Shown here one piece after another: positions 36,652 through 49,417 of a stretch of 64,000 nt of DNA; the stretch's first letter is position 1, and each line of letters opens with the position of its first letter. The notes below the pieces were generated by a model. The model did not search any database, was not told the DNA's origin, and saw nothing but the letters and a program-made list of their open reading frames with translations. The position numbers and the translations under genes are program-made. The stretch spans positions 116,355,057-116,419,056 of the forward strand of contig JALGPY010000001.1 of NCBI GenBank assembly GCA_023055425.1, given 5' to 3'. The stretch comes from Linanthus parryae. Taxonomy: Eukaryota; Streptophyta; Magnoliopsida; Ericales; Polemoniaceae.

Positions 36652-36831
36652 GTACTATGGAAGGACGAAAGTGGATAAATAGAGCTTTATGAAGGGGCAA
36701 ATAAGTCAATTGAACAGATTAACACGGGATGCAAGTGTTCCCGATTTCGATCCTCTTCAAGTTTCATCATCCACTTTCACTGCCCCCGTCACTGTTATCT
36801 ATCACTCCCTCCCGGAGAACCACCGCCGGCG

Positions 36832-39236
36832 ATGTCGTCATCCTCGTCGTTCTCCCTATCATTCTCATCCTCTCTCCTTCCATCTCCCCTTACCCACCAA
36901 GACAAAGACAAGACCTCCAAACTATCAACCGCTACCATCATCACTATCCTATCCAGACCATCTTTCCGCTGCCAATCCGCGTCGGTTTCCTACTCTTCCC
37001 GAAACTCTACCGACAGGAAGCGCCACTGGAAGGTCGGCGAGTACCCTGCAGCTTCCGACCCCTCCCGAAATAGGAACCGAAATGGAGACGGAAATGGAAG
37101 GTCCAATAGGCCGATGACACCTATTAAGAACATTAAGAAGAAGCTCGATCGCCGGAGTGAGGCCTCGGCTTGGGTCTGTACTGTTACCGAAACGTTCTCT
37201 GACCATATCCAGAAGAAGCAATGGCTTGAAGCCCTCGAGGTATGTTGATGAAATCAGTGAAATTGTTTACCCTTTATGTTTATTTCAACTGGGTTGAATT
37301 GGGTTTGTTCAATTATTGAATGGGATTGGTGGGTTTCTCTTTGATTGATGGAATCAGTGAAACTGTTTACCCTTTATGTTGGTTTCAATTGGGTTGAATT
37401 GGGTTTGTTTAAATATGTTAGAAAGTAGACTCGGATTTGTTTTAATAAGAAGAAAACAGAAGTGAAAAATAACACAAAAAAGATAAAACAAACTTACATA
37501 ATAAAAGCCAACTAAAACGGTGATGATTTGAAGGACAATCTCGTACGACGACGATCTCCGTAAAGCAGTTCTGATTGAATAATCCTACGAGGCGAATTGC
37601 TCCCTAGGATAAAAGTCATTCCTGTACTGTAGACAAAGAAATAGTGTACAGTACACGGCGAACAAAACTATGTTTGAGAGATTTTGAGAGAATAAGATAA
37701 AGATTATTGGAATGAATAGAATGAGATGAGAGGCTGTTATTTATAGAGATAAGGGCACCTGTTACTAATAGTTGCAATTGTTCATTTCAAACTGAAAGGT
37801 TACAACTTTTCAATTCAAAGTAAGACGCGCAACTATTTTACATTCCTCAATTGAGAGACGTCAACCTTCAATGTCTCATTTTTCATTCATCAATCAATGA
37901 TTTTAACGGGTGAGATCACGAACTAATCTCTTTACTTCTATAGTTTTATGTAAGCTCTCTCAAGTGAGCTTTCTCGAACCCGGGTTTGAAGTCGGGTCAA
38001 AAATCAAAATCATATTTTCCAACAAAATATTGAGTGGAATTGGTGGGTTTATGTTTGTTTAGTTGAGTGATTATTGCCTGTTCAAATGTTCAGGTGTTTG
38101 ATATGCTCAGGCAGCAACCCTTCTATCAACCAAAAGAAGGGAGTTACATGAAACTCCTTGTCTTGCTTGGCAGATGTGGGCAACCAAAACATGCCCACCA
38201 ACTGTTTGATAAAATGGTTGAAGAAGGCCTTGATCCCACTCCAGAGCTTTACACCGCATTGCTTGCTGCTTATTGCCGAAGCAATCTTATTGACAAGGCC
38301 TATTTGATTCTCGACACCATGAAGTCTCTACCTCTTTGCCAGCCTGATGTTTATACTTACAGCATCCTGATTAAGGCTTGTGTGGATGCCTGTAGGTTTG
38401 AACTAGTTGAGTCTCTCTATGAAGAGATGGACGAACGGTTAATAACTCCAAACACTGTCACTCAAAACATTGTTCTGAGTGGCTACGGAAAGGCAGGGAA
38501 ATATGATCAGATGGAGAAAGTGCTTGCAGGTATGCTTCAGAGCATTGAAGCAAGGCCTGATGTGTGGACCATGAACACTATTCTCAGCTTGTTTGGCAAC
38601 CAGGGTGAAGTTGAAATGATGGAGAAGTGGTACGAGAAGTTCCGTGGCTTTGGAATTGAGCCTGAAACACGCACTTTCAACATTCTTATCGGGGCTTATG
38701 GGAAGAAACGCATGTACGACAAAATGTCATCTGTGATGGAGTACATGCGTAAGCTCACATTTCCTTGGACAACATCAACTTACAACAACGTGATCGAAGC
38801 ATTCTCAGAAGCTGGCGATGCGAAAAATATGGAATACACATTTGAACAGATGCGTGCAGAGGGTATGAAGGCAGACACCAAAACTTTCTGCTGTCTTATT
38901 AAAGGATTTGCCAATGCAGGCATCTTCCACAAGGTGATTAGTATTGTCCAATTAGCTGAGAAGTTGGAGATACCAGAGAATACCTCATTTCATAGTGCTG
39001 TTATATATGCTTGTGTAAAGGCTGAGGATGTGGTAGAAATGGAGAGGGTGTATAAACGAATGAAAGATAAACAGTGCCCCATAGATCTGACAACTTACTC
39101 TCTGATGGTGGATGCATATAGAAAAGAGGGAATGAGCGACAAGGTCTTTGAATTGGAGCAAGAGCAACAGCTGCTGGGTGTTACTTCTCCTAAACTTACT
39201 GAGGAGATTAATTCAGAGACCTTAGTTGATGTCTAA
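36832..39236 (+). CDS. Pentatricopeptide repeat protein, probably plastid-targeted
   Basis: Two coding exons, 36832-37239 and 38094-39236 (phase 0), encode 516 aa. The first about 35 residues are Ser-rich with few acidic residues, like a chloroplast transit peptide. From about residue 110 to the end there are roughly ten PPR motifs, e.g. YMKLLVLLGRCGQPKHAHQL, YTYSILIKACVDACRFELVE, TFNILIGAYGKKRMYDKMS and TYSLMVDAYRKEGMSDKVFE; no E or DYW editing domain follows. PPR proteins bind organelle RNA one base per repeat. The sequence recalls the Arabidopsis EMB2750/AtPPR2 group (from memory; not verified). The intron contains an LTR-like insertion. The promoter and first exon are duplicated upstream, and a decayed copy of the 3' end lies at 44778. 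Confidence 0.9.
37463..38024 (-). mobile_element. Solo-LTR-like insertion in the PPR intron
   Basis: About 560 bp absent from the upstream duplicate. On the minus strand it begins TGTTGGAAAATATGATTTTG and ends near ATTTTTCA, giving TG...CA ends typical of a Copia LTR. Host intron similarity to the upstream copy stops just before it. The target duplication is not clear and the left boundary is uncertain by about 20 bp. Confidence 0.45.
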
Positions 39237-39777
39237 CTGAAATAATTTAGGAGTGTAGGTTCTTTAAGTTGCTGCATTTTAGGTGCTACTATGTGGGGTT
39301 TCATCTACAGAGATGGTGGTTGATTAGGTCATCAAGCCGCCAAATACAAGGACAGACTATTGTTATAACTAAAGCTGGTAGTATGTCTGTTATCATGTAC
39401 TCCGTAAATCTCCCGGGATACGGAATCTTCCATAGCAAGCTATTGGAGCATCCCATCTGTATAAAGCACTCCACTTTTAAGAGGTGATCAATTTTTTCCT
39501 AAAACTTAAATCTTCTAGTCATGAAGGGAGTTGTTGCCTTTGTGTATGGATTGTATGCCATAGTTACTATGATCAGTTATGCCTTGCTTTTTCTATCAGT
39601 GTTTCAGAAGTCCGAAATTCGCTGTATCCAGATTTGATGTGAACTGAAGATATTAATTAATGTTAATAGTTTATGAATTTGATGGTTATGTGATGGATTT
39701 AAGCAGTCTTTCATTTCCACATTTTGAAAATCCAAAGAAGTTGCAAGTTCTTATGGTGTCATAATTGTTCAGGATTA
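39237..39777 (+). other. PPR 3' UTR and downstream flank
   Basis: Sequence after the PPR stop. Much of it (to about 39750) is also present, diverged, at 45041-45540, so it belongs to the duplicated block. The 3' UTR end was not located. Confidence 0.6.
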
Positions 39778-40202
39778 CGGCTCCGTTTGGTTGATGGTAA
39801 AATATTTTCCTGTAAAATGTTTTCCCTTGTTTTGGTGTTTTTGGTTCTCAATTTGTCACGTAAATCTCTTACCGAGTACAATATTTTCCCTTAAATAATG
39901 TAAAATGACTTGCACGTTTAAAACCCATAAGCCATCCGGAGTGTGAAGGAGCGTGACAACAACACATACTAAACCTCCGCCACCAAGAACCACCACTGTC
40001 GCCACCCACCTCTACCCCACTGCCACCACCCTGACTGCCGCCACTACTCCACCACCACCTCTGCCACCAACCACAAAAAATATACTTTTCAAGTGTCAAC
40101 CAAACACAATAAAATGATTGTAGAGAAAGCTTTTGCACAAAAAATATTTTACGTGTAGAATATTTTCCTTTGTAAAACATTTTACTGTCTACCAAATGGA
40201 GC
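39778..40202. mobile_element. Tourist-like MITE downstream of the PPR gene
   Basis: A 425-bp element flanked by TTA (39775-39777, 40203-40205), with ends CGGCTCCGTTTGG and CCAAATGGAGC and subterminal GGTAAAATATTTTCC / GTAAAACATTTTAC pairs. It is absent from the equivalent position of the second duplicate, so it inserted after the duplication or was lost there. Confidence 0.75.
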
Positions 40203-40244
40203 TTACATATCAGCTACACAAAAATCACAAGCCTAGTTTATTAA

Positions 40245-43200
40245 GTTACTTCTGGTATAGCTCTCACAGTTGAGTTAAAGGGTCGGCCACGTAGTTCCAT
40301 TATGGTTAAACCCTCGACTTCCAACTAGCTTTCCAATAGACCCTTTAAAATAAATATAGAAATATAGAATCCAGTCATGTCTTTGCCTTTAATCATATGT
40401 TTTATATCAGATGAAGAAACTCGTAAGCATTTTATGATGAACTTGTTTTCATGTAGCCTTACAGTGATGTGTGTGCCATTACTTGATGTGGCTTGTTTGT
40501 CTCTATGCACAGTTTGTTATAATTGATCCTATTAGTTACAAAGCTATCAAGTCTCTCATGATTTACATACTCTAACCTAAATTTTGGGTTTATGTCGTGG
40601 GTTGTTTAATCATTACCCAAGTGGGAAAAATTTACTGTGAGATGTGAAGGCAAGTGGGAAAAATATGTGCAAGCAGGTGACCCCTGGGAATAGTATACCC
40701 TCTTATGGGAAACTAGCGAACCAACATCTGCCCAAAACCTCTGTTAAAAGTATTTTACTAAAAACAGTTAAACTAGTAGTAAATTAGTAATTCAAATATT
40801 TAAAAAAAATACCTATGGTAAACTATATTTTATGAAATTAAAATTAGTATGCACTCTTATTCACATGCTGTTCGATAGTTTTCCAATAATAGTATACCCT
40901 CTTATTGGTATGCGAACCAATATGTGCCCAAAACCTCAGTTAGAAGTATTTTACTAACAACAGTTCAACCAGTGGTAAATTAGTAATTCAAATATTTTAA
41001 AAAAATACGAATAGTAAAATATATTTTATAAAATTAAAGTTGGTAAATAAAGATGATGGGGAGATAAAAAAAAATGATTAGTAATGATGCGGGGAAAATA
41101 TGAGAAATAATGATGATTAATAATGCAATGTAGAGTAGGGAGAGAGAATGGGAGGGATTTGGGACCTACCAACTTGAAGTTAAAAATGGAGATATGACGG
41201 TTACATATAACCAGAGTAATGGTCCAAAAGACGCTTCTATGCTTTAGTATATAGATTGGGCATTGAAGAGCAGTTATCCCAGAAGGATCCATTGAGGTCT
41301 GAGGCGGCTAATCAGCTATAATAGTCTTGTTGGTAGAAGATGATAGAGTTCAGCTGAACTTCATTCAAGAATTGATAGAGGCCCAGTGGTAGCTGAAATG
41401 AAAATCTGAGCATACAGGAGTCATAGAAATCTTGCTGACAGAGGATCTGAAATGTTGCTAGTGTTGTGGTGAACAAAATGTTTAGAGGTGATGTTTTGCC
41501 TGAAGAGAAGAGTTATTGTAGTTGGGAAGGTGTTCTTAAGGTTGGTGTTGTCGCCGGAATGTGATGGCGGTCTTTGTTGAGATTTGTCCATATCGGGATG
41601 TTTGGAGCTTTGTGTTTAGTTAATAAGATCCTGGGCTACTCCCGTCATGGCCTACTGTTTTTTAGATTGATCCTTATTGGTTCTAACAGTTTTTTTGTGG
41701 AAGGGTGTTTGTGCGTTTCAAAGTTTGTGGAGGAGTTTGTTGGTGTGATTTCTGTCAGATGAAGATTGATTTCAGAGAGATTTGCTGGGTTTATTTAGTG
41801 GTTTGAACAAAGAGTTAGGAGTTGTTGGTTCCAAAGATGTGGATGTTCCTTTGGTACAGTTGGCGTTGTTAGTTTTTGCCTGCACTTTGATTAGGAATCA
41901 CGATCTTTTATTCAACAGGCTTAAGATCTCCAAAACTTAAACTGAGGTTGTGAGACATGCTATAAGCAAAATAGTAAATACTAAAAAAAAATACACTAAA
42001 CAGCGAAGATGGAACACCGTTATTCAGTGGAACTCCATACTCTCCCTTTGGTTCAATCCTTGATAGTTGTACACGAGAATGGAAGAGGAAAGTAACCAAC
42101 CTATAAAACTGCAAAGATGAAACAACCAACCCATCGGAGCTCATAGTCATCTATTAGTAGTAGGGAAGGGACCTATAGTTACCTCTCTATTTATTAGCTT
42201 TACCCGACTGTTTGTGGAGCCCAAATCCAACTGCAATATTTAAGCGATTTTGAATAGGACAATGAGCAAATTGGGGTTACATTCTCCTGCTTGCTCTGCT
42301 AAACACTTAGTTTGGGGAAGTTGATAAACCAGAATAAATCAACAGATACTGCACTTGGTGGTCAAGTAGTGGTGGATCAATCTGAGGCTGGACAATCAGA
42401 ACAGTTTAGGTCACAGTAATGCATACTAGGAGGGGAGGTCTAGCGGTAGTGTGGCCGACAGAGGTGGACGTGGCAGGTAAGGTGACATTCTATAAATGCA
42501 CCACAAGGGATACCTGCGTGACGCTAGTGTGTAACATGACTCTTCAGGCGCATCAGGAGCTGGTCTTTTGGGTACCTTTTGACTGATGCCTTTAAAGATC
42601 GTATAAGAGTGAATGACAAGGATCCTGGATTCCAAATAGCTTTTTTAGGTACAAAATCAGTGTTGGGAGGAATTTCGTGGTGTTGATCTCTGAAAAGAGT
42701 AGATTTCTTTGAAGTGTGTCAACTTGGGAGATGGGTGACCAGGAGAGGGAGAGTTTTGCTTCTCTGTTACCATGTTTGAGATGGTTTAATCGAAAGAAGA
42801 TTAATGTTTTAGATGAGCTTGTGAAAAGAAGTTTATCAAGTGAGGTTATTGAGGGACTGCTTGTTGAAGTGCAGACTCCTTATGGGCCAACAAGCAGATC
42901 TAATATGTACCCATCTCTGTCTCCAGTTGATCTCCTGCATCAGCACCGGACAGCACACACTACTGTTATGCTACTGTTATTTTGCATTAGTCTCACTGGG
43001 ATCAACTACAAGAGGTTGTAAAGTTCAAGATCTTATTACTATGTTTACAGGATTTCAACCTGCCAACGAAAGATCAGTTGTCTACCTACATCATTAACGT
43101 TTTGGCTACTGTTGTTGATTTGTGTGAACTGACTAGGCAGATTGTTCCACTTCTGACCGAGGAAGTAAACCATTTCCATTTATACCTAATGAAAATACCA

Positions 43201-43700
43201 TCATGTAGTCAAGGTTTTTTCTGTTTTCTGCTTGGTTTCTGTCTGATGTACATTGCCCTGAACCAGTGACCATGGAAAATTGTTATCTGCCAATGGACAA
43301 GACTACTTGAGCTCGTTCCCAATCAGATGATTCATACAACATAACCACTATAATTGTCTATTTCTCGCAGCTATTTTTGTGATTTTTTCTTCTCACAATA
43401 CAGAAGTATAGTGGCCTCTTTGCATTATAGGATGCCGGTCTGCTTGTGCTGATGAACTTGAAAACACATTTAGGACTATCACATCTAGTGAAATTGATTG
43501 TCTTTATAAAAACTTCAAAATATACCCTTAGGTCTGCAACTTTTATTCCATCAGCTAAGATGGTGAAGAAACGAACTTCATCTTCTTTGGGGAGAATGTG
43601 TTATGTGTTTCTGCAGCTGCCTACTGTTGCATTGCCCTTTGGGTATGCTGATTGATAAGGTCAAATGCTGGAAAATGATGTTACACTGTGATGCAAGGGA
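40245..43700 (+). pseudogene. Unrecognised gene-like block, first copy of a segmental duplication
   Basis: Shares colinear blocks with 45541-45820 plus 52558-54200 (e.g. around 40500, 41461, 42450, 42870 and 43608). Two stretches look protein-like: 42722-42900 (GDQERESFASLLPCLRWFNR, then INVLDELVKRSLSSEVIEGL) and 43052-43190 (DFNLPTKDQLSTYIINVL, VDLCELTRQIVPLLTEEVNH). They may be exons of one gene interrupted by introns, but no continuous model with good splice sites could be built, and I do not recognise the family. The second copy has lost most of the reading frame. Best called a probable degenerate gene of unknown identity. Confidence 0.35.
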
Positions 43701-43885
43701 CGATATTAGTTCAACCTGGCCTGAAATCTAGGATTCAAGACACGTCATGGCGTACTTCTTTAATACTTGCGCAGTTAATTTATTGTTTCTAGGGGCTGAT
43801 AGATAGATTTATTTGAGATAGTTAGATCATGTATTCATGTGTATCATATGCTGTTGGATGCGCCTGTTAGGAGAAGTGTAAGTAG

Positions 43886-44325
43886 TAGAGGTGTAAACGG
43901 TTTGGTTTTAGCAGCAAAAGCCCAAACCTAAACTGAACCTTATATTCTTGGTTCAGTTTCTATTATATGCGGTCCCGTTCAGTTTAAACCAAGGTTTGCA
44001 TATTAATACATATTATTACTTAAAAGTTTACTTAAGTAAAAAGAGTAAACTTAAATATGAAAAGCTAAACATATAAAAAGTAATGACTCAGTCAAATCTA
44101 CCACCATATGCTTGAACTTTTAATACTCAAAAACTCAAGCAAAAACTAAATGAATATGAATAAAATCTTCAGTTTTTTGCTTGAGAGAGTAAGTATTTTA
44201 TCTTTTAGATACACAACTTCGTGCATATCCGTTTGAACTGTTTGATTTGGTTCACTCGTTTCGTCTCGGTTAATGTTTTGTACAGTTTATCTCGGTTTGG
44301 TTTGCCAGTTTGAACTTGCACCCTA
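43886..44325. mobile_element. Possible MITE with TAGAGGTG / GCACCCTA ends
   Basis: The ends TAGAGGTGTAAACGG and TGAACTTGCACCCTA are partly complementary, and the interior is dense in GGTTTGG/CCAAACC words. This resembles non-autonomous hAT elements. No target duplication was found, so the call is weak. Confidence 0.3.
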
Positions 44326-44777
44326 GATGGTGGTATCAGATCGTAGTAATTTATGACACATATTAAAAGAGGTACATTATTAGGATTCGAATCCCCCGAA
44401 ACTGAAGAAGACAAACAATATCGAACTCAATCAACAGTTGGAAGGTGGAACTCGCTAATCGTGACTCCATGAATTGAATTGGGATTCAGGGCTTTGATAT
44501 GTAAGAACATTATGATATAAGGAATAGAAGAACTGAGATGAGAGAATACAGAAATTTGACCTAATTGATCAAGAAAGAATCAACAAAGTGACCCGAGCTG
44601 GGTTCTAACTGGTTCATCTGTACCTGGTTAGAGCCCGCTACGGGTCAATGAACACTATTAATGGTTAAGCGAAATGTATCTCTCTTGTAATCCCTGGTGT
44701 ATCCGTTGGCGGTGTAATGACGTATGTGCCCCCTCTTATCTAGTTGCTTGACCAAATTACCCCTCCCTTTAGTAACC
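44326..44777. other. Spacer between duplicate blocks
   Basis: AT-rich sequence without recognised genes. A GTGGTATCAGA word at 44330 resembles an LTR-element primer site, but no LTR adjoins it. Confidence 0.4.
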
Positions 44778-45540
44778 CTGCTGTCTTATTAAAGGATATT
44801 TTATATATGCTTGTGTAAAAGGCTAAAGATGTGGTAGAAATGGAGAGGGTATATAAATGAACGAAAGATGAGCAGTGCCCGCTAGATCTGAAAACTTACT
44901 CTCTGATGGTGGATGCATATAGAAAAGAGGGAATGAGCGACAAGGTCTATGAATTGGAGTAGCAAGACCAACATCTGTTGGGTGTTACTTTTCTTAAGCG
45001 TACTGAGGAGATTAATTCAGAGACCTTAGTTGATGTCTAATTGAAATAATTCAGGAAAGTAGGTTCTTTAAGTTGCTACATTTCAAGTGCTACTATGCAG
45101 GTTTCATCTACAGAAAGTCAGAATTGGCGGTTGGTTAGGTGATTAGGTCATTAAGTCGCAAAATACAAGGATAGATTATTGTTATAGCTGAAGTTGGTAC
45201 TATATCTGGTATCATGTACTCTGTAAATTATCCAGGATAAGGAATCTTCAATATCTAGCTATTGGAGCATCCCATCTGTACAAAGCACTAGTCCGCGTAT
45301 AAAGAGGTGATAGAATTTTTTTCTAAAACTTAAATCTTCTAGTCGTGGAATGGATTTGTTGCCCTGATTTTGTTTATGGATCACATGCTATAGGCCTATA
45401 TTTACTATTATTGGCTATGCCTTGCTTTTTCTATCAGTGTTTCAGGAGTCTGAAATTCTCTGTATCCACATCCGTTTCTTATTTGTGGGAATCCGAAGAA
45501 GCTGCAAGTTGTAGTGTCATAATTGTTTGGGATAATTTAC
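44778..45540 (+). pseudogene. Truncated PPR 3'-end pseudogene
   Basis: Copy of the last exon end and 3' UTR of the PPR gene (about 38888-39760). It starts within CTGTCTTATTAAAGGAT, lacks about 100 bp (equivalent of 38910-39000), and carries frame shifts and stops (TATATAAATGAACG; GAATTGGAGTAGCAAG) before the shared end GTTGATGTCTAA at about 45029-45040. The 5' nine-tenths of the gene is absent. It is non-functional. Confidence 0.85.
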
Positions 45541-46091
45541 ATATATAGTTCTGGTATAGGCGTATAGCTTTTACAATCTGAGCCAAAGGGTCTGCTATGT
45601 AGTTCCACTACGGTTAAAACTTTAAACTCCGTATGGCTTTTCAATAGAGCCTTTTCAAATAGAATATACAGATTCCAGTATGTCTTGGTCTTTAATTGTG
45701 TGTGTTTACCATAAAAGAGAACATCGTATTAAATCTAGAGATGATTAATATTTTAGTTCAGATGAAAGAACTTGTCGGTATCTTTATATGAATATGGTGA
45801 ACTTTCCTTCTTCATGAAGGCTGACATTCTTTGTAGCACGAGTTCGGGTGCTGGTTCGGGAACTGTGTGCGGGTGTGGCAAATTCCACAAAATCAAGGGT
45901 GCGGGTGCGGCCGGGGTGCAGCCACATTATTTATATTTTTATCTGATATTATTAGCGATACCAGTGTACTAATATAATAACGACAATAATAGGGATCATA
46001 TTATAATCGAACAGAAATTCATACACAAATTCGAATATACAAGGTTACTATATCAATAGTATAATCTCTTCATATCGATGTTCGTAGCTGT

Positions 46092-49017
46092 TGTAATACC
46101 CCGTATTTTTGCTAAGGGTTATTTTATAATTTCGATAAAAAAAAATACTTGAGTTTTAAAAAAAATGATAATATTACTATTTCAAACTTACTCTTAATGT
46201 GTTTTCTTTAATTTTATAAAAGTGCATTTTTTATAGTTAAAGACATAATAGTTTATTTGGAGTTATTTGGTAATTTTGTTTAATGTAAAATTTATCTTTT
46301 TATGTGCTAGATGGTTATTGGAAATTGCATTTTTACCCCTCTTGTTTTTTTCATCTTTTACTCACCATCAACTTCTAGTATTTTTTTGTCAACCCTCTTT
46401 TTCTTGTTATTCCAATTTCTACCACAACTATGTTGTTGGAAGACTTTAAATTGTACTTCAATCCTCCTCCAATCAACCAAGTCAAACACCTATTTTATAA
46501 TTATATGAAGAGACTCTCATTACATATCTCCATCATTAATTTTTTTTTTCATCTCCATCAACCCCATCACTCTTTATCCATCTCTCTCAAATTTCACATG
46601 CTTTTCTCCTCAAGAACACATAATGAAGCTCTCTTCTCTCTCATCAAACTCCATTCCCGGATTTGGGGGTTGACCCTCACAAAACAACCCCAAAACTTCA
46701 TTTTTCACCTTCCAAATGATGAAAAACTTGAGTCCAAGGCCATAGCTACCTTTTGGGGAGTTCTTTTCTTCATATTCTTCAAGAATCCAAGCTCTCTAGA
46801 CTCTAATGTAAGCTTTAACTTCTTCTTTTATTCATTTATTTCACTCATCATGTTGGTAGTTCATGTTCATAATAGGAAATTACTTGATCTTTGCTTGCAT
46901 GTGTGTTTTGGGTCTTGAATTATTATTTTTTAGCATGAATTTCTCAAATCTATCACTTGATTCTTCAAATCATTGATGTGAATCTCTTATTTCATGTCTA
47001 ATTGGTAGTATCTATGTATATATCAAGTTATTTTAAGTTGCATGTATCATATGATTGATTAGATCATGTTTTGAGTGTTCTTGGCAAAATTGCATGTTGT
47101 TACAATCTGACCAGCTTGTCAAAAACGTCGTATAACTTCAACTTTTGTCTCTGTAAAATTTTCAAATATTACATTTTATAAAACTAGACTCAGAGGGGGT
47201 CATTTTGAGAAAAAAATCAACTCCATAGCTATTTTGGTTAGGGAGATATGCTCATTTTAAGTTGCATGTTTTCTGAAAATCTGTTTCTGGACCAATCTTT
47301 CCATTTTTATTGAAACCCTCATTTCCAGTAACTCATAGCACCCAATCTTTTTTGTGAAGAAACTAGACACATAGGGGATTCATTCTGGAGAAGGTGAGCT
47401 TTATTTCTATTCTCCAAGTGGTAGTAATCCCCTTGCAAAGTTGAAACTTTTTGCCAAACTCTTCTCTGCATAGCAGTTTTTGTTATTTTTGTAACTTGAG
47501 TTTTATAATAGCTATGCATGATTTTCTTGATGTTTCTGAAAGTAGACACATGTAGGTTCATCATAAATTAATTTCACGATTTTAGGAGATGTTTTGATAT
47601 AATAAATGTGGCTCTAAAGTCAGAGCTACAATTCTGTCCAGAATTGTAGCTTCACATGTTTTAGAAAACTTGAAGTTTTGAATTTCTAAATGTTTTGTTG
47701 GACTTATTTTGATATGTGAGCATCATTATATGTGCATTAGTGACACTTAGAAGGATATTAATGTAGAGCTTGTATCCGACACATGAATACGCCACTTGAA
47801 ACCGGTTTATTAGGATAATTTGGGATGGACTTAGTACCCGACCTAGACAAACATCCATGCATTAGTTTATATTGGAAGTAGCATCATTGTGACTAGAGAC
47901 TTGTAAATTATAGGCGACTGATTTGTATTCATAGGCTACTTCAACTACGCGTGAAGATTGTAAATCGCTATCTCGGTGTAAGGTGAGATTACATGCTTAG
48001 CCTCGTGTTCCTAGCTTCTTTCGTGTCGAAATTTGATTTTATAACTTGTCTCAAAATGTGTTTTTGAGTCACATGTTTTACTTGAGTTTGTTTACGTTTC
48101 TGAATGGTTGTTTTGAAACTGTCACGCGATAAATAATAAATCGTTAATAACGTGAAGTGGAAGAATTCGCATGTACCGGAACCAGTTATGTTACTTATCA
48201 CGGGTTTCGATCCCTTGGGTTTTAAACCCTAAAATGCGGGACTCCGTGTGCCCCCGACTCCTTTCGCCATAGGCTGGAGTACTGCTTCTAGATACCACTC
48301 CTTTGATTGACGCTCTTAGGAGGGTGTTGCAACACTTAAGGTCTAGAATGTCTGATGTGGTCATGATAGCTAGCGGGACGCGGGATGCGATCCACAACGC
48401 TTGGTAGAGAGGTTTGGGTTCTTACACCCCCTATACACCAGTACCATCTGTTACTTTGTGTCTGGTCTACCCGGGTTACAGCGCGATATAATGAACTTCT
48501 TTCCCCAAGGTTGGAAACGTGCGACGGATCGTAATTTAAATAAGTTGATTTACTCTTGCAACTTCCATCATTGGTTATCACCACTGCAAACTCTTATACT
48601 GTTTTACTTAAACTCCGAAACTGTTTTCACTCATACTATGTCACTTTTACTTTATTTAACTTGTGTCCTAGAATTTTATATTCTCTTTCCTGTTTTACAT
48701 GCTATGGTGTATCTCACTCAATATTTATTGCTGACATTCAAAAACTGCGGTTCTTGTTTTTCTTCCCACCGCAGGTCTAGGAGCTGGGGAATTAAGTAAT
48801 AGAAGGGGCGCGACTCACGTAGACTGATAATGTCACGATTAGTATCTAGTATTGTTTAGTAGTTGTGTAATATTAAGAACCTTTTGTATAAGACTCTAAG
48901 TTTAAAGTTTAATATTATAAGTTTACATTGTGGTTTGTGTTGCTTTTGAGTTCCGCCACTTCTATTAAGCATCGCCCTCCCGGTCTCGTCCCGAGCCGGA
49001 TAAAGGGGGCTGTTGCA
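46092..49017 (+). repeat. 5' LTR
   Basis: Begins TGTAATACC and ends TGTTGCA. Short open frames inside (e.g. 46430-46918) recur in the 3' LTR and have no recognisable domain. There is no coding function; it would carry promoter and poly(A) signals. Confidence 0.92.
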
Positions 49018-49019
49018 GG

Positions 49020-49031
49020 TGGTATCAGAGC
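49020..49031 (+). other. Primer-binding site, initiator tRNA-Met type
   Basis: TGGTATCAGAGC two bases after the 5' LTR, complementary to the 3' end of plant initiator methionine tRNA, the usual minus-strand primer of plant LTR elements. Confidence 0.9.
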
Positions 49032-49404
49032 AGTTCTTTTCACTAAGGGATAAAAACCTGTAGGGTAACCTAAAATGAACATAGGGTAAGATAAAATACA
49101 AAAAGCCCGGTATTTGGGGAATTATTGTTTATTTCCTCGTGCATGATTAGTTGTTAGTTGTTATCCGACATTATTATGTTTTTTGTTGGGGCCCTAGTTC
49201 TATTTCAGACGCATGGTTTCCTTTCTAAATGTGAATCTTGTTTATATGTGTCTCGACGAGACATTCTATGTGGTTCTTGGCATTGTATGCTTATTCGTTG
49301 TGAAATATTCATTATATTAGTACGTGTGTGACCATAAGAGACTATATAGGAAACCCATTGAAACTTTAGTGAACCGTTCAACCTTCGAGGACGAAGCTTT
49401 TTCT

Positions 49405-49417
49405 AAGGGGGGAAGAG
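49405..49417 (+). other. Polypurine tract
   Basis: AAGGGGGGAAGAG directly before the 3' LTR, preceded by TTCGAGGACGAAGCTTTTTC, a context common in plant Gypsy elements. It primes plus-strand synthesis. Confidence 0.85.

Larger units (their letters stand above)
35663..37450 (+). repeat. Duplicated PPR promoter and first exon, downstream copy
   Basis: Direct repeat of 31125-32620, here leading into the complete PPR gene. The differences are an inverted hAT-like element with a nested second copy, a short extra segment in the leader (about 36780-36805) and a local tandem repeat of intron sequence around 37245-37420. Confidence 0.8.

Noticed and set aside
44330..44341. GTGGTATCAGAT, like a primer-binding site
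   Set aside because: There is no LTR end immediately before it, no purine tract, and the match to the tRNA-Met complement breaks after TATCAGA.
46430..46918. 162-codon open frame, repeated in part at 49922-50242
   Set aside because: It lies inside the LTRs, is interrupted in the second copy, and is low-complexity; not a gene.
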